DNA of 64,000 nucleotides. Source: Rhodopseudomonas palustris HaA2 (GTDB taxonomy: Bacteria; Pseudomonadota; Alphaproteobacteria; Rhizobiales; Xanthobacteraceae). Within the stretch, counting starts at the first letter, position 1, and every line of letters starts with the position of its first letter. The notes beneath the pieces were generated by a model. The model had not been told where the DNA came from and searched no databases. It saw nothing but the letters and a program-made list of their open reading frames with translations. Positions 8,320 to 17,921 of this stretch are shown piece after piece. Where the stretch lies: contig NC_007778.1 in the NCBI RefSeq assembly GCF_000013365.1, positions 1,550,001 to 1,614,000 on the forward strand, in the 5' to 3' direction. A program made the translations under genes and the position numbers.

Positions 8320-8516
8320 CGGCCCGCCGTCGTCGGATGCGATGTTTGTCGCCTGGACGGGATGCTACGTCTCTTTAACCATTCGGGAGACACACCGGCT
8401 TCCACCGGCGCGTGACCGCGCGATGACAGTTGCGTCATCCTATATGTGGACTGCGCGGGTCTGCCGCGAACCGGCAGTCCGCAGTAGACCCAGCCGACGC
8501 GCATGCAATCGAGGTA

Positions 8517-10289
8517 ATGATGCCGCAGACACAGGCCCACGCGCTCCCCGTCGAGTCGCACCCGGCACAGGCACCGGCGAAGCATTCCGCCCCGAACGAC
8601 AGCGATCGCGCGTTGCATGCGACGCTGGCGCCGCTGACCGGCGGCCTGTCGCCGACGGCACTGTCGCTCGCTTATGCCGACTGGCTGGCTCATTTGTTCT
8701 GGGCGCCGGCGCGCCGGCTCGATCTTGCCCACGATGCGTTGCGCCGCGCCTCGCAACTTGCGGAAGCCGCAGTCAAACCCGGGCCGCCCTGGGCGCTGAT
8801 TGCGCCGCAGCCGCAGGATCGTCGCTTTGCTGGCCCGGAGTGGCTGCAGCCGCCTTTCAACCTCATGGCGCAGGGCTTCTTGCTCACCGAGGAATGGTGG
8901 CATGACGCCACCACCGGCATCCGCGGCGTGTCGCGCCAGAACGAGAAGATCGTCGAATTCTCGGTGCGGCAGATGCTCGACGTCTTCGCGCCATCGAATT
9001 TTGCCGGGACCAATCCCGAGGTGATCCGTCGAACGCTGGATTCGGAGGGCGGCAATCTGGCCGCCGGCCTGGGCAATTGGTGGGAAGATCTGCGGCAGTC
9101 GATGTCGCACGAGACCGACCTGAAGCAGGATTTCGAAGTCGGCCGCGACGTCGCGGTGACGCCCGGCAAGGTGGTGTACAGCAACGATCTGATCGAGCTG
9201 ATCCAGTACGCGCCTGCGACTGCCGAGGTGCGGCCGGAGCCGATCCTGATCGTACCGGCCTGGATCATGAAATATTATATTCTCGATCTGTCGCCGCACA
9301 ATTCCCTGGTCAGGTTCCTCGTCGCGCAGGGCTTCACCGTGTTCATGATCTCGTGGCGCAATCCGACGGCGAAGGATCGCGATATCGCGCTGGAGGATTA
9401 TCGCCGGCTCGGCGTGTTGGCTGCGATCGAGACCGTCGGCGCCATCGTGCCGGACCAGCCGATCCACGCGGTCGGCTATTGCCTCGGCGGCACGCTGCTG
9501 TCGATCGCGGCGGCGGCGATGTCGCGCGACGGCGATACGCGCCTCAAGTCGATCACGCTGTTCGCCGCGCAGACCGACTTCACCGAGGCCGGCGAACTGA
9601 CGCTGTTCATCAACGAAAGCCAGGTTGCGTTCCTGGAGGACGTGATGTGGAAACACGGCGTGCTCGACGCCTCGCAGATGGCCGGCGCGTTCCAGATGCT
9701 GCGCTCCAACGATCTGGTGTGGTCGCGGATGGTGCGTGACTATCTGATGGGAGAGCGCTCCGAGCCCAACGATCTGATGGCGTGGAACGCCGACGCGACC
9801 CGGATGCCGTACCGGATGCATTCGGAATATCTGCGCAAACTGTTCCTCGATGACGACCTCGCCGAAGGGCGTTATGTCGTCGACGGCCGGGCAATCGCGC
9901 TGTCCGACATTCACACACCGATGTTCGTGGTCGGCACCTTGCGTGACCACGTCGCGCCGTGGCGCTCGGCCTTCAAGATTCATCTGCTCGCGGACGCCGA
10001 GATCACCTTCTGCCTGACCGGCGGGGGCCACAATGCCGGCATCGTCTCGCCGCCGTCGCCGAAGGCGCGTGGCTATCAGGTGATGACGAAGCAGGCCGAC
10101 GGTCCCTACGTCGGGCCCGACCATTGGATCGAGCAGGCTCCGCACGCCGAAGGCTCGTGGTGGACCGAATGGGTGCAATGGCTCGGCGCCCGTTCGGGCG
10201 AACCGGTGCCGCCGCCGCGGACCGGGCTGCCGGGCGTGAATCCGGACGAGTTGCCGGATGCGCCTGGTCGCTACGTGCTGCAGGCCTGA
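8517..10289 (+). CDS. phaC: Class I poly(3-hydroxyalkanoate) synthase
   Basis: About 590 residues, the usual length for class I PhaC. It polymerises (R)-3-hydroxyacyl-CoA into carbon-storage granules. The PhaC N-terminal domain (about 45–220) precedes an alpha/beta hydrolase core. The lipase-like box GYCLGG carries the catalytic cysteine (about residue 318); the aspartate (GTLRDHVAPW) and histidine (TGGGHNAG) complete the triad. The start is ATG at 8517 or 8520 (GAGGT just upstream). No phaA, phaB or phasin gene is adjacent. A perfect FixK/FNR box upstream suggests induction at low oxygen. The 3' end overlaps the convergent gene by 19 bases. Confidence 0.92.
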   Translation: MMPQTQAHALPVESHPAQAPAKHSAPNDSDRALHATLAPLTGGLSPTALSLAYADWLAHLFWAPARRLDLAHDALRRASQLAEAAVKPGPPWALIAPQPQDRRFAGPEWLQPPFNLMAQGFLLTEEWWHDATTGIRGVSRQNEKIVEFSVRQMLDVFAPSNFAGTNPEVIRRTLDSEGGNLAAGLGNWWEDLRQSMSHETDLKQDFEVGRDVAVTPGKVVYSNDLIELIQYAPATAEVRPEPILIVPAWIMKYYILDLSPHNSLVRFLVAQGFTVFMISWRNPTAKDRDIALEDYRRLGVLAAIETVGAIVPDQPIHAVGYCLGGTLLSIAAAAMSRDGDTRLKSITLFAAQTDFTEAGELTLFINESQVAFLEDVMWKHGVLDASQMAGAFQMLRSNDLVWSRMVRDYLMGERSEPNDLMAWNADATRMPYRMHSEYLRKLFLDDDLAEGRYVVDGRAIALSDIHTPMFVVGTLRDHVAPWRSAFKIHLLADAEITFCLTGGGHNAGIVSPPSPKARGYQVMTKQADGPYVGPDHWIEQAPHAEGSWWTEWVQWLGARSGEPVPPPRTGLPGVNPDELPDAPGRYVLQA

Positions 10290-11839
10290 TCGTCGCGCCC
10301 CAGCGCCGCCTTGGCGCTGGCCAGCGTTTGGTCTGGCGTGCCGGCGGCGTCGATCTCGGTCCAGCCGACAGCGTCCTGCGCGTAGGCTTGCTGCTGCCGG
10401 ACGATGTCGGGCGTTGCGTCCGAGGCGTCGCCGACGCGGCGGCTGACGCGATCGATCCGGGTCGCCAGATCGGCGATGAGATACAACCCGAGCATCGCGC
10501 ACCCGGCGTCCGTCGCAATGGCTTCGATCGCCTGCCGCTCCTCGGCCTTGGCGAACACCGCATCGACGATCACCGAATGCCCTTGCGCCAGAATATGGGC
10601 GGCGCGCTCGCCGAGGCCGCGATAGACCTCGGCCGTCACCTCGGGCGAATATGCGGTCGGCGGCAGCCGTTCGGTGTCGCCGACGCCGAACAGCCGCTTG
10701 CGTGCGACGTCGGACCGCAGCACGACAGCGCCGGGCAACGGCGGGATACGACCAGCCAGCGCACGGGCCAGCACCGACTTGCCGGTTCCGGACAGTCCGC
10801 CGACGGCGAGCAGCCGCGGCTGGGGCGGCGAGATCAGGCGTGCGGCGAGGGCGAAATAGGCGCCGGCGGTCTCCCGGTTGCCGCGCATCGTTCCGGCGTC
10901 GTCGGCCGGCCGCGACAGCATCACCTTGGCGCGGATCGCGGCGCGCATCGACAGCATCAGCGGGAGCAGGCCGAACGCGTCGTCGTTCTGTGAGGGGGTG
11001 ATCGCCAGATAGCGGTTCAGCAGTTCGGCGGCAGCGCCGCAGCGGCCGTAATGGACGAAGTCCATCAGCGGGAAGGCGAGGTCGTACAGCACGTCGACCG
11101 AGGCGATCAAAGGATCGAACTCGATCGCGTCGAACAGCACCGGCGCGCTGTCGATCACCACGATGTTGGCCAGATGCAGGTCGCCGTGGCACCGGCGCAC
11201 GAACCCTTGCGCGCCGCGCTGGCCGAGCAGGCCGCGGTGGCGTTCGAACGCAGCGCGGCTGGCGCGATCGAGCGCTGCGATCTGATCGGCCGGAAAGCCG
11301 CCGGATGTGAACGAGGCGGTGTTGTCGGCGATGATCAGCTCGATCGAGGCAATCCAGGGCGCGGTGGCGGCTTCCGGCGCGGAACGATGCGACGCAGCGA
11401 TCACGTCGGCGATGGCGGTGACGAGATCCGGCGCGAGCGGGCCTGCGGCGGCGAGATGGTCGACCGTGCGGCGTTCGTCGAAACGCATCATGTCGACCGC
11501 CCATTCGATCGCTTCGCCGTCCCCGCCGAGCTCGAGCGTTCCGTCGGCCTTGCGGGTGATCGGCAGGACCCGGCGATAGATCTGCGGCGCGAACCGGCGA
11601 TTGACCACGAGTTCCTGCTCGCAGGCGATCTTGCGCCGCGCCGGCGTCGAATAATCGAGGAACGGGAACCGCACCGCCCGCTTGATCTTCAGCGCGCGGT
11701 CGCCGACCAGAAACACCGCGGCGCCATGGGTGTCGATACGTCTGACCGGCAAGCCACCATGCGTCGCCGGGTCGGCGACGAATTGGAGGATGTCCTCCTG
11801 TCGGACCGCGCCGGATGCGGGGATCGGTTCTGCCATCAT
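10271..11839 (-). CDS. Aminoglycoside-phosphotransferase-like domain fused to a P-loop kinase domain
   Basis: About 522 residues. The N-terminal part (about 30–320) is of the APH/choline-kinase fold, with the catalytic loop CHGDLHLANIV and DAIEFDP. The C-terminal part (about 345–510) is an AAA_33/zeta-type P-loop kinase with GLSGTGKS as Walker A and VIVDAVF. The substrate is not known. The start is uncertain: an upstream ATG at 11914 would lie only about 7 bases from the transcription start predicted from the FixK/FNR box, so the ATG at 11839 is preferred. It lies within the oxygen-response island. Confidence 0.8.
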   Translation of the reverse strand: MMAEPIPASGAVRQEDILQFVADPATHGGLPVRRIDTHGAAVFLVGDRALKIKRAVRFPFLDYSTPARRKIACEQELVVNRRFAPQIYRRVLPITRKADGTLELGGDGEAIEWAVDMMRFDERRTVDHLAAAGPLAPDLVTAIADVIAASHRSAPEAATAPWIASIELIIADNTASFTSGGFPADQIAALDRASRAAFERHRGLLGQRGAQGFVRRCHGDLHLANIVVIDSAPVLFDAIEFDPLIASVDVLYDLAFPLMDFVHYGRCGAAAELLNRYLAITPSQNDDAFGLLPLMLSMRAAIRAKVMLSRPADDAGTMRGNRETAGAYFALAARLISPPQPRLLAVGGLSGTGKSVLARALAGRIPPLPGAVVLRSDVARKRLFGVGDTERLPPTAYSPEVTAEVYRGLGERAAHILAQGHSVIVDAVFAKAEERQAIEAIATDAGCAMLGLYLIADLATRIDRVSRRVGDASDATPDIVRQQQAYAQDAVGWTEIDAAGTPDQTLASAKAALGRDDQACST

Positions 11840-11955
11840 GACTGCCTGGAGAAATTCCGAACTGTCTGGAAGTGGAGCAGAACCGCGAACGCCAGTGGCC
11901 GTCATCATGGACATTGTTGCAGGGATAACAAGGCGTCCGGGAAAACGGCGTCGGA

Positions 11956-11969
11956 TTGACCTTGATCAA
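11956..11969. promoter_or_regulatory. FixK/FNR box between two divergent genes
   Basis: TTGACCTTGATCAA fits the consensus exactly. For the minus-strand kinase-like gene the predicted transcription start is near 11921, and for the plus-strand CBS gene near 12004. Either or both may be controlled. Confidence 0.65.
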
Positions 11970-12079
11970 TTCAATTCCACAAAGCTGCGGTCAATTTGCC
12001 GGAAAGGGCGATTAGCAGGTGCCTCGACGCACTCTGCCATCGGTCCTGTGATGGAAGCCCGACCGATTGGAATCTGGTC

Positions 12080-12511
12080 TTGTACAAGTTTCTCGAGGCA
12101 ACAGTTGCCGACCATATGACGCGTTCGGTAAAGCCCGTGACGCGGGAAATGACGATGCGCGAGCTGGAAGACCAGTTCGAACGCGACGACTACAATGCCT
12201 ATCCGGTTCTGGAAGGCTCACGCGCGATCGGGCTGGTCACGAAATACGACTTTCTCAATTGTTTCGCGTTTCACCCGACCCAGATGCTGCCGCATTACGA
12301 CGATCTGATGAACCGCACGGTCGGCGACATCATGACGCCGGACTTCATCTACGTTCATGCCGACACCAAGCTGACGCGGGTGTTGCAATTGATGGTCGAA
12401 CACCAGACCCGCAGCATCCCGGTGCTGGATGCCGATCGCAGGCTGGAAGGCATCATTTCGCGTGAGGACGTGATCAAGGCGCTGGCGAATTTCACCAAGG
12501 TGAAGCCCTAG
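12080..12511 (+). CDS. Two-CBS-domain protein
   Basis: 143 residues made almost only of a CBS pair: VADHMTRSVKPV begins the first motif, VGDIMTPDFIYV the second, and the end is IISREDVIKAL. The start is set at TTG 12080 (LYKFLEATVADHMTR), because related short CBS proteins begin with such a sequence and GGAA lies 7 bases upstream. A non-conserved upstream stretch in the same frame was left out. CBS pairs sense adenine nucleotides; the partner is unknown. It is a likely target of the FixK/FNR box upstream. Confidence 0.78.
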   Translation: MYKFLEATVADHMTRSVKPVTREMTMRELEDQFERDDYNAYPVLEGSRAIGLVTKYDFLNCFAFHPTQMLPHYDDLMNRTVGDIMTPDFIYVHADTKLTRVLQLMVEHQTRSIPVLDADRRLEGIISREDVIKALANFTKVKP

Positions 12512-12643
12512 GCCGGGCCGCGCGGCGCTGGGCCGCGGCCGTTCGGTTGGAAACGCCGCTGCATTTGTACTACAAGGCTGCGTGCAGACTCGGTTCGATG
12601 CAGCGTTGGACATCGGCCGCTGGTTGCCCGGTGCCGAGGTGAG

Positions 12644-15367
12644 ATGTCGACTTATCGATTGAGCAATCTCCTGGCACCTGCCGCGGTGGCGGTGATCGGT
12701 GCCAGCCCGCGGCCGGCATCGCTCGGACGGGCGGTGCTCGACAATCTGCGCAGCGCCGGCTTCAAGGGCGAAATCGGCGTCGTCAATCCGCGCTATCCCG
12801 AGATCGGCGGCTTCAAGACCGTCCGCTCGCTCGGTGAGTTGGCGTTCGTACCCGACCTCATCGTCATCACCGCGCCGTCGCGAACGGTCGCGAAGATCAT
12901 TACCGAAGCCGGCGAGCGCGGCGTCGCCGGGGCGATCATCATCAGCGCCGAGATGGGCCGCGGCCAGGGATCGTATGCCGACGCCGCCAATCGCGCCGCG
13001 CGCAAATCGGGGATTCGGCTGATCGGCCCGAACTGCCTCGGCATCATGGTGCCGGGTTCCAATCTCAACGCCAGCTTCGCGGCGCATATGCCACGTCGAG
13101 GCCATCTGGCGCTGATCTCGCAGTCCGGCGCCATCGCGGCCGGCATGGTCGACTGGGCCGCCGTCAAGAACATCGGATTTTCCGGGATCGTGTCGATCGG
13201 AGATCAGCTCGACGTCGACATCGCCGACATGCTGGACTACTACGCCGGCGATATCGAGACCCGCGCCATCCTGCTCTACATCGAAGCGGTGACCGACGCC
13301 CGCAAGTTCATGTCTGCGGCGCGCGCAGCGGCACGCGTGAAGCCGGTGGTGGTGGTGAAGTCGGGGCGCATGGCGCATGGCGCCTTGGCGGCCGCGACCC
13401 ACACCGGCGCACTGGCCGGCGCCGATGCCGTGTACGGCGCCGCGTTCCGTCGTGCCGGCATGCTGCGAGTGTTCGACCTGCGCGAATTGTTCGATTGCGC
13501 CGAAACGCTCGGGCGCGTCAGCGCGCCGCGCGGCAAACGGGTTGCGATCCTCACCAATGGCGGCGGCATCGGCGTGCTGGCGGTCGATCGGCTGGCCGAA
13601 CTCGGCGGCATCCCGGCGACGCTGTCGAAGGCCGTGTGCGACAAGCTCGATGCCGTGCTGCCGCCGACCTGGTCGGGTTCGAACCCGATCGACATCACCG
13701 GCGACGCCGACGCGGAGCGGTACGCCGTGGCGCTGTCGATCCTGCTGGCCGACCCCGAGAACGATGCGATCCTGGTGATGAATGTGCAAACCGCGATGGC
13801 GTCGTCCGCGGAGATCGCCAAGGCGGTGATCCGGGTGGTCGGCGAGGAGCGCGTTCGCCGCAGTTTCTTCAAGCCGGTATTTGCGGTCTGGGTCGGCGCC
13901 GACGACGCGGTGACGAAGGCGTTCGACGCCGCCTCGATTCCCAACTATCCGACCGAGGACGACGCGGTTCGCAGCATCATCAATCTGGTGCGCTATCGCG
14001 AGGCCGCGCAACTCTTGACGGAGGTGCCGCCGAGCCTGCCCAAGGAGTTCGATCCGGACACCGAAGCGGCGCGTGCGGTGGTCGAGAAGGCGCTGGCCGA
14101 GGGTCGCTCCTGGCTCGATCCGATCGAGGTCGGCGCGCTGTTCGCCGCCTATCAGATCCCGATGGTGCCGACGCTGGCCGCGGTCGATGCCGATGCCGCG
14201 GTGGCGTGGGCGGAGCCGTTCCTGGCGCAGGGCGTCACCGTGGTGGTCAAGGTGATGTCGCGCGACATCACCCACAAATCCGACGTCGGCGGCGTGGTGC
14301 TCAACCTCACCAGCGCCGAAGCGGTCCGCACGGCCGTCGGCGAGATTCTCGCCCGTGCCGCGAAGTTGCGGCCGAAGGCGCGGCTCGACGGCGTGATGGT
14401 GCAGCCGATGATTATGCGCCGCAAGGCGCGTGAATTGACCGTCGGCATCGCCGACGATCCGACCTTCGGGCCGGTGATCGTCTTCGGCCACGGCGGCACC
14501 GGCGTCGAGATCATCGACGACCGCGCGCTGGCGCTGCCGCCGCTCGATCTGCCGCTCGCCTGTTCGCTGATCGCGCGCACGAGGGTCTCGAAGCTGTTGC
14601 AGGCCTATCGCGATGTCCCGGCGGTGAAGGACGGCGCGGTGGCGCTGACGCTGGTCAAGCTGTCGCAGATGGCGGCGGACCTGCCGGAGATCCACGAGCT
14701 CGACATCAATCCGCTACTGGCCGACGAGAATGGCGTGGTGGTGATCGACGCGCGCGTCGTTGTGCGCAAGGCGATGCGCAAATTCGCGGGTCTCGGCAAC
14801 GCCACCTTCGCGGTGAAGCCGTATCCGTCCGAGTGGGAGCGCCATTTGGTCGTAAAGGACGGCTGGCGCGTGCTGGCCCGGCCGCTTCGGCCCGACGACG
14901 AGCCGGCGATTCATGAGTTTCTCACCCACGTCACGTCCGAAGATCTGCGGCTGCGGTTCTTTGCGGCGATGAAGGAGTTCAGCCACGCCTTCATCGCGCG
15001 GCTGACGCAGATCGACTACGCCCGGGCGATGGCCTTCATCGCGCTCGACGAGGCGACCGGCGAAACCCTCGGCGTGGTGCGGATTCACTCGGACTCGATC
15101 TACGAGAGCGGCGAATACGCCATCCTGTTGCGCTCCGACCTGAAAGGCAAGGGCCTCGGCTGGGCGTTGATGAAGTTGATCATCGAGTATGCACGCGCCG
15201 AAGGGCTGAAATTCGTCTGCGGTCAGGTGCTGCGGGAGAACACCGCGATGCTGCGGATGTGCCGCCAGCTCGGCTTCGAGGCCAAGACCGATCACTCCGA
15301 GCCCGACATCCTCAACGTGACGCTGCCGCTGAGCGACGAGTCCGCCCGCGCCGCTGCGAAGGCGTGA
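12644..15367 (+). CDS. pat: Pat-type protein lysine acetyltransferase (acyl-CoA-ligase-like plus GNAT)
   Basis: 907 residues. The order is a CoA-binding domain (about 5–130, VIGASPRPASLGRAVL), succinyl-CoA-ligase-like domains (about 145–440), an ATP-grasp domain (about 470–690) and a C-terminal GNAT acetyltransferase (about 730–895, with LRSDLKGKGLGWALM as acetyl-CoA loop). This is the architecture of Pat/PatZ, which acetylates and silences acyl-CoA synthetases; such an enzyme is known in R. palustris. The start ATG is preceded by GAGGTG. It follows the CBS gene by 132 bases and could be cotranscribed with it. Confidence 0.9.
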   Translation: MSTYRLSNLLAPAAVAVIGASPRPASLGRAVLDNLRSAGFKGEIGVVNPRYPEIGGFKTVRSLGELAFVPDLIVITAPSRTVAKIITEAGERGVAGAIIISAEMGRGQGSYADAANRAARKSGIRLIGPNCLGIMVPGSNLNASFAAHMPRRGHLALISQSGAIAAGMVDWAAVKNIGFSGIVSIGDQLDVDIADMLDYYAGDIETRAILLYIEAVTDARKFMSAARAAARVKPVVVVKSGRMAHGALAAATHTGALAGADAVYGAAFRRAGMLRVFDLRELFDCAETLGRVSAPRGKRVAILTNGGGIGVLAVDRLAELGGIPATLSKAVCDKLDAVLPPTWSGSNPIDITGDADAERYAVALSILLADPENDAILVMNVQTAMASSAEIAKAVIRVVGEERVRRSFFKPVFAVWVGADDAVTKAFDAASIPNYPTEDDAVRSIINLVRYREAAQLLTEVPPSLPKEFDPDTEAARAVVEKALAEGRSWLDPIEVGALFAAYQIPMVPTLAAVDADAAVAWAEPFLAQGVTVVVKVMSRDITHKSDVGGVVLNLTSAEAVRTAVGEILARAAKLRPKARLDGVMVQPMIMRRKARELTVGIADDPTFGPVIVFGHGGTGVEIIDDRALALPPLDLPLACSLIARTRVSKLLQAYRDVPAVKDGAVALTLVKLSQMAADLPEIHELDINPLLADENGVVVIDARVVVRKAMRKFAGLGNATFAVKPYPSEWERHLVVKDGWRVLARPLRPDDEPAIHEFLTHVTSEDLRLRFFAAMKEFSHAFIARLTQIDYARAMAFIALDEATGETLGVVRIHSDSIYESGEYAILLRSDLKGKGLGWALMKLIIEYARAEGLKFVCGQVLRENTAMLRMCRQLGFEAKTDHSEPDILNVTLPLSDESARAAAKA

Positions 15368-15416
15368 GCGCACCTGTCGGTCGGTCGGGACCGACCTGTT
15401 CGATCGGTGAAAGCGT

Positions 15417-15827
15417 CTACAGCCGGCTCACCGACACGACGCGGAACGTATGCATATCGCCTTCCTCACGGATCGAGACATACTCGCCCTGGACGAACTT
15501 TTCGTCGCCGAAGTGATAACCCGCCTCGTCGGGGATATTGGCGGTGGCGTCGTACTGGAACGCCCATGATCCGCCCGGCCGGTGGATCAGATGCCCGAGG
15601 CTGTCGGGCTGCTGCGGCCGCTGCCGTGCCACGCGGCAGGCCTCGCGGTGCTTCTTCCAGGTCTCGGCGTCGATGTGGTCGTTTTCGTCGAGCGGCGCGA
15701 TGATCACATAAGCGATCTGCGATTCGCCGTCGGGATGCCCCGGTTCGCGCGCCAGTTCGAGCCGGATCTGACGGAAGCGCGCGGGCAACGAAGTGTTGAG
15801 GATGGCGGACGGAGTGCCCTTGGTCAT
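15417..15827 (-). CDS. Conserved hypothetical protein, probable low-oxygen gene
   Basis: 136 residues, no signal peptide or membrane helix, no domain recognised. It is acidic to neutral with well-spread aromatic residues (GSWAFQYDATANIPDEAGYHFGDEKF-type stretch in the middle), which points to a folded cytosolic protein. The start MTKGTPSAIL is chosen because the upstream 30 in-frame codons overlap the promoter region. A perfect FixK/FNR box lies 59 bases before the start. Confidence 0.72.
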   Translation of the reverse strand: MTKGTPSAILNTSLPARFRQIRLELAREPGHPDGESQIAYVIIAPLDENDHIDAETWKKHREACRVARQRPQQPDSLGHLIHRPGGSWAFQYDATANIPDEAGYHFGDEKFVQGEYVSIREEGDMHTFRVVSVSRL

Positions 15828-15885
15828 CGGATCGATCCTGTCGTCGCTGCGGGGGTCGAGCTTACGCAGCGGCGGGGGGCAACAA

Positions 15886-15899
15886 TTGATTTGCATCAA
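15886..15899 (-). promoter_or_regulatory. FixK/FNR box upstream of the 15.4 kb hypothetical gene
   Basis: TTGATTTGCATCAA is an exact TTGA-N6-TCAA site. Activation would place the transcription start near 15851, 24 bases before the minus-strand gene. It could also face the Mla operon start at 15999. Confidence 0.65.
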
Positions 15900-15998
15900 T
15901 CGCATGTTGCGACGCAAGCTGCGCGCGCGAAGCGGCGGCGGCCGATGGAATAGGACGAGGACTTCGATGACGGCGTTGACGACGGATTGGGAGCGGAC

Positions 15999-17135
15999 GT
16001 GAGTTCAGTGCCGGTCTTGAATGCGGTCACTCAGGGCGACGTGCTGCGGCTGCATCCCGGCGGCGCCTGGATCGCCATGCACACCGCCGTGCTGGAGCGG
16101 CTGTTCGACGGCGTCGCGTCGCAAGTCGCTGCCGCAAAGGCACTCGAGATCGACATGACCGATGTGGTCGAGATCGACACGATCGGCGCCTGGCTGCTGG
16201 AGAAAGTGTCGCGCGACGCCGCGCAGGCCGGCCGCACCGCGCAGTTCGTCGGCGTCGCCGATCGCTATGCCGGGCTGATCGAGGAAGTTCGGCAGGTCAA
16301 CCGTCGCGGGCCAAAACCACGGCCCAGCGTCAATCCGATCATCGCCCGGCTCGACCAGATCGGCCGCTCGGCGTGGAGCGCCACGCAGGACATCTCGGTG
16401 TTTCTCGCCATGCTCGGTGCGCTGGGTGTCGCGCTGCTCGGCGTGCTGCGGCGGCCCCGCTCGCTGCGACTGACATCCCTGACTTACCAGGTCTATCGCG
16501 TCGGCTGGCAGGCGATTCCGATCGTCGTGCTGATCACTTTCCTGATCGGCGCGATCATCGCCCAGCAGGGCATCTTCCACTTCCGCAAATTCGGTGCGGA
16601 ATCCTACGTCGTCGACATGGTCGGCATCCTCGTGCTGCGCGAGATCGGCGTGCTGATCGTCGCCATCATGGTCGCCGGCCGCTCCGGCAGTGCCTATACG
16701 GCCGAACTCGGCTCGATGAAGATGCGCGAGGAGATCGACGCGCTGACCACGATGGGGCTGGATCCTGTCGAGGTGCTGATTCTGCCGCGCATCATCGCGC
16801 TGGTGATCGCGCTGCCGATCCTGACTTTCATCGGATCGATGGCGGCGCTGTACGGCGGATTGCTGACCGCGTGGTTCTACGGCGGCATGCAGCCGGCGGT
16901 GTATATCGCCCGGCTGCACGAGGCGGTGTCGCTCAACAGTTTCGAGGTCGGGATCTGGAAGGCGCCGTTCATGGCGCTGGTGATCGGTATCGTCGCCTGC
17001 AGCGAGGGGCTTCGTGTCAAAGGCAGCGCCGAATCGCTCGGCCTGCAGACCACCACCTCGGTGGTGAAGTCGATCTTTCTGGTGATCGTGCTCGACGGGC
17101 TGTTCGCCGTGTTCTTCGCTTCGATCGGGATGTAG
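15999..17135 (+). CDS. mlaE: Mla-type ABC transporter permease with N-terminal STAS-like domain
   Basis: 378 residues. The first 110 form a STAS/anti-sigma-antagonist-like domain (LEIDMTDVVEIDTIGAWLL); the rest is a MlaE permease with about five membrane helices and the conserved ELGSMKMREEIDALTTMGLDPVE loop. It is the inner-membrane part of a lipid transporter that keeps the outer membrane asymmetric. The start is GTG at 15999, with GGGAG 5 bases upstream; a TTG four codons earlier is less likely. The ATPase gene follows after 2 bases and the MCE gene after that. Confidence 0.88.
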   Translation: MSSVPVLNAVTQGDVLRLHPGGAWIAMHTAVLERLFDGVASQVAAAKALEIDMTDVVEIDTIGAWLLEKVSRDAAQAGRTAQFVGVADRYAGLIEEVRQVNRRGPKPRPSVNPIIARLDQIGRSAWSATQDISVFLAMLGALGVALLGVLRRPRSLRLTSLTYQVYRVGWQAIPIVVLITFLIGAIIAQQGIFHFRKFGAESYVVDMVGILVLREIGVLIVAIMVAGRSGSAYTAELGSMKMREEIDALTTMGLDPVEVLILPRIIALVIALPILTFIGSMAALYGGLLTAWFYGGMQPAVYIARLHEAVSLNSFEVGIWKAPFMALVIGIVACSEGLRVKGSAESLGLQTTTSVVKSIFLVIVLDGLFAVFFASIGM

Positions 17136-17137
17136 CC

Positions 17138-17914
17138 ATGGACGCGCTCGCCGATCTCTACGCCATCCGCGTCGCCGATCTCGTGGTCGGCTTCGGCCAT
17201 CAGACGGTACTCGATCATTTGTCGCTCGACGTCCGCCGCGGCGAAATCCTCGGACTGGTCGGCGCGTCCGGCGGCGGCAAGTCGGTGCTGATGCGGACCA
17301 TCATCGGCCTGATCCCGAAGCAGGGCGGCCACATCACAGTGATGGGGCGCGACACCGAGCGTGGGCTCGGCCGGGGCACGTCGGTCGCCGCCACCTGGGG
17401 CATCCTGTTTCAGCAGGGCGCGTTGTTCTCGTCGCTGACGGCGCGGCAGAACGTGAAATTCCCGTTGCGTGAGACGCTCGATATTTCCGAGAAGCTGCAG
17501 GACGAGATCGCGACCGCCAAGCTGGAAATGGTCGGGATCGCGGCCGACGATTGGGACAAGTTCCCGGCGCAGCTGTCCGGCGGCATGACCAAGCGCGTGG
17601 CGCTGGCGCGCGCGCTGGCGCTCGATCCGGGCATCGTGTTTCTCGACGAGCCGACCTCCGGCCTCGATCCGATCGCTGCCGGCGATTTCGACCAGCTCAT
17701 CAAGACGCTGCAGACCACGCTCGGACTCACCGTGTTCATGGTGACTCACGATCTCGCCAGCCTCAACGTGGTCTGCGACCGCGTCGCCGCGTTGGCCGAC
17801 GGCAAGATCGTGGCCATCGGGCCGATGGCCGACCTGATGCAATCCGAACATCCCTGGGTGCGGGCCTATTTCCACGGCAAGCGCTCGGAGATGCTGCGCC
17901 CCAAACAGGACTAG
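17138..17914 (+). CDS. mlaF: Mla-type ABC transporter ATPase
   Basis: 258 residues with Walker A (GASGGGKS, about 43–50), Q-loop (FQQGALFSSL), the ABC signature LSGGMTKR, Walker B (IVFLDEPTSGLDP) and the H-loop (MVTHD). LSGGM with a following TKR is usual for MlaF. It energises lipid transfer through MlaE. It starts 2 bases after the mlaE stop and is followed by the MCE gene 7 bases on, so the three genes form one operon. Confidence 0.92.
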   Translation: MDALADLYAIRVADLVVGFGHQTVLDHLSLDVRRGEILGLVGASGGGKSVLMRTIIGLIPKQGGHITVMGRDTERGLGRGTSVAATWGILFQQGALFSSLTARQNVKFPLRETLDISEKLQDEIATAKLEMVGIAADDWDKFPAQLSGGMTKRVALARALALDPGIVFLDEPTSGLDPIAAGDFDQLIKTLQTTLGLTVFMVTHDLASLNVVCDRVAALADGKIVAIGPMADLMQSEHPWVRAYFHGKRSEMLRPKQD

Positions 17915-17921
17915 GACGCCC

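Noticed and set aside
8316-11969. A 1217-codon open frame on the minus strand
   Set aside because: It runs antisense through phaC and out of frame through the kinase-like gene; the product is Arg/Pro/Gly-rich nonsense with no domain, a usual shadow in high-GC DNA.
12218-14695. An 825-codon minus-strand frame
   Set aside because: It lies antisense to pat, is rich in His, Arg, Asp and Gln, and has no recognisable fold.
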